A DNA stretch of 6,875 nucleotides from Verrucomicrobiota bacterium (GTDB lineage Bacteria > Verrucomicrobiota > Verrucomicrobiia > Chthoniobacterales > UBA10450): contig QHNF01000153.1 of the NCBI GenBank assembly GCA_003218345.1, positions 1 to 6,875 of the forward strand, read 5' to 3'. A program made the translations under genes and the position numbers. The notes below the pieces were generated by a model. It had not been told where the DNA came from. It saw only the letters and a list, made by a program, of their open reading frames with translations, and did not search any database. This document shows positions 5,831 through 6,875 of the stretch, in pieces; the stretch's first letter is position 1; the number at the start of each line of letters is the position of its first letter.

Positions 5831-6875
5831 ATGCGCAGTGACATGCGCGCATTTCTAGCCCTCGAAGACGGTCGATATTTCGAGGGTGAATCATTTGGTG
5901 CAACCGGTACCCGCGTGGGAGAGGTTTGTTTCAACACTGCCATGACCGGTTATCAGGAAGTGCTGACCGATCCTTCCTATCGCGGGCAGATTGTGGCGAT
6001 GACTTATCCTTTGATCGGAAATTACGGGACCAATTCGCTCGACCAGGAAAGCCGCTCGCCGCATGTGCGCGGCTTCGTCATCGAAGAGTTGAGCGAAATC
6101 CCGAGCAACTGGCGCTCGGAAATGTCGCTCGATGAATATTTGCGGAAATGGAACGTGCCGGGTGTGCAGGGAGTCGATACCCGCGCACTAACACGGCATC
6201 TGCGCACTCGCGGCGCGATGAAAGCTTGCTTGACTACGGAAGAAATTTCGCCCGAGGAAGCGACGCACAGGGCGATCAAAGGCGAAGGCGTCATCGGCAT
6301 GGATTACGTTCGCGAAGTTTCAGCGCGCAAAATTTATCAATGGGATCCGGAGGACAAACTAAGCGAGCCATGGTCGATTGGACCCGGCAACGGCGGGATC
6401 AAATCCAGCCTTCCGCCGGTACGATTTCGCATCGTGGCCTATGATTATGGCATCAAAGAAAATATTCTGCGGCTTCTGCGCCAGAAAGGCTTCCGCGTCA
6501 CCGTCGTTCCAGCAGCCACAACTGCCAAAGAAGTACTCGCCCTGAATCCGGATGGCGTTTTTCTTTCCAACGGACCAGGCGACCCAGCCGCTCTCCCTTA
6601 TGCGCACGAAGCGACGCGCGACTTGATGGGCAAAAAAACAATCTTCGGGATTTGTCTCGGCCATCAAATTCTTGGGTTCGCCTTCGGTGGATCGACTTAC
6701 AAACTAAAATTCGGGCATCATGGCGCGAACCAGCCGGTGAAAGATTTGGGCAGCGGCAAAGTGGCGATCACCGCGCAGAATCACGGGTTTGCCGTCGATC
6801 CGAAATCACTGCCGTCAAATGTTGAAGTGACCCACATAAATTTAAATGATGGCACCGTGGAAGGAATGCGGCACA
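5831..6875 (+). CDS. carA: Carbamoyl-phosphate synthase small subunit, C-terminus beyond the window
   Basis: CarA is the glutaminase subunit of carbamoyl-phosphate synthetase. It releases ammonia from glutamine and channels it to CarB, feeding pyrimidine and arginine synthesis. The N-terminal domain shows [15 protein letters not shown] (9-23), [17 protein letters not shown] (34-50) and [17 protein letters not shown] (114-130). The class I glutamine amidotransferase domain starts near [12 protein letters not shown] (203-214) and shows LSNGPGDP (245-252), GICLGHQ (273-279, nucleophile Cys275), [11 protein letters not shown] (293-303) and AQNHGFAV (315-322). The window ends after 348 codons; the final 30 or so residues, including the catalytic HPE triad motif, lie outside. 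In-frame ATGs also occur at 5774, 5819 and 5843. The one at 5843 begins [10 protein letters not shown], closest to the family start; 5831 is chosen because a weak GAG (5821-5823) is suitably spaced. The true start is uncertain. Confidence 0.96.
   Translation, partial: MRSDMRAFLALEDGRYFEGESFGATGTRVGEVCFNTAMTGYQEVLTDPSYRGQIVAMTYPLIGNYGTNSLDQESRSPHVRGFVIEELSEIPSNWRSEMSLDEYLRKWNVPGVQGVDTRALTRHLRTRGAMKACLTTEEISPEEATHRAIKGEGVIGMDYVREVSARKIYQWDPEDKLSEPWSIGPGNGGIKSSLPPVRFRIVAYDYGIKENILRLLRQKGFRVTVVPAATTAKEVLALNPDGVFLSNGPGDPAALPYAHEATRDLMGKKTIFGICLGHQILGFAFGGSTYKLKFGHHGANQPVKDLGSGKVAITAQNHGFAVDPKSLPSNVEVTHINLNDGTVEGMRH

Overview
The window looks like core chromosome from a moderately GC-rich Gram-negative bacterium. 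A soil Verrucomicrobiota-type organism is my best guess. It rests on the gene order, the lack of clear Shine-Dalgarno sites and the style of the intergenic palindromes, and not on a database match, so it is only moderately secure.

Layout. (1) Positions 1-977, minus strand: a gene cut by the left edge, encoding a membrane-anchored CHASE2 sensor protein. (2) 978-1380: a 403-base divergent gap with a degenerate inverted-repeat element and no gene that I accept. (3) 1381-1758: rplT (ribosomal protein L20). (4) A 108-base gap holding a compact palindromic repeat and a 12-base palindrome. (5) 1867-2946: pheS. (6) A 115-base gap almost filled by a 95-base inverted repeat. (7) 3062-5404: pheT. (8) A 426-base gap with a 29-pair hairpin right after pheT, then a block that can fold into a three-way junction containing a perfect 18-bp stem, then two small hairpins. 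(9) 5831 to the right edge: carA, the small subunit of carbamoyl-phosphate synthetase, cut before its C-terminus.

Function. rplT, pheS and pheT are the familiar translation cluster: a large-subunit ribosomal protein followed by both subunits of phenylalanyl-tRNA synthetase. The usual upstream partners infC and rpmI are not next to rplT here. carA starts pyrimidine and arginine biosynthesis and is probably a separate transcription unit. The CHASE2 gene points away from all of these and is unrelated in function.

The genes themselves are ordinary. What stands out is that every intergenic space carries its own palindromic structure, and that pheS has an unusual in-frame insertion rich in Tyr-Ser-Gly-Tyr. 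The best candidate for something undescribed is the structured block in front of carA (about 5634-5802). It could be a cis-regulatory RNA or a mobile palindromic element; the sequence alone does not decide. I see no phage, CRISPR, transposase, tRNA or rRNA.
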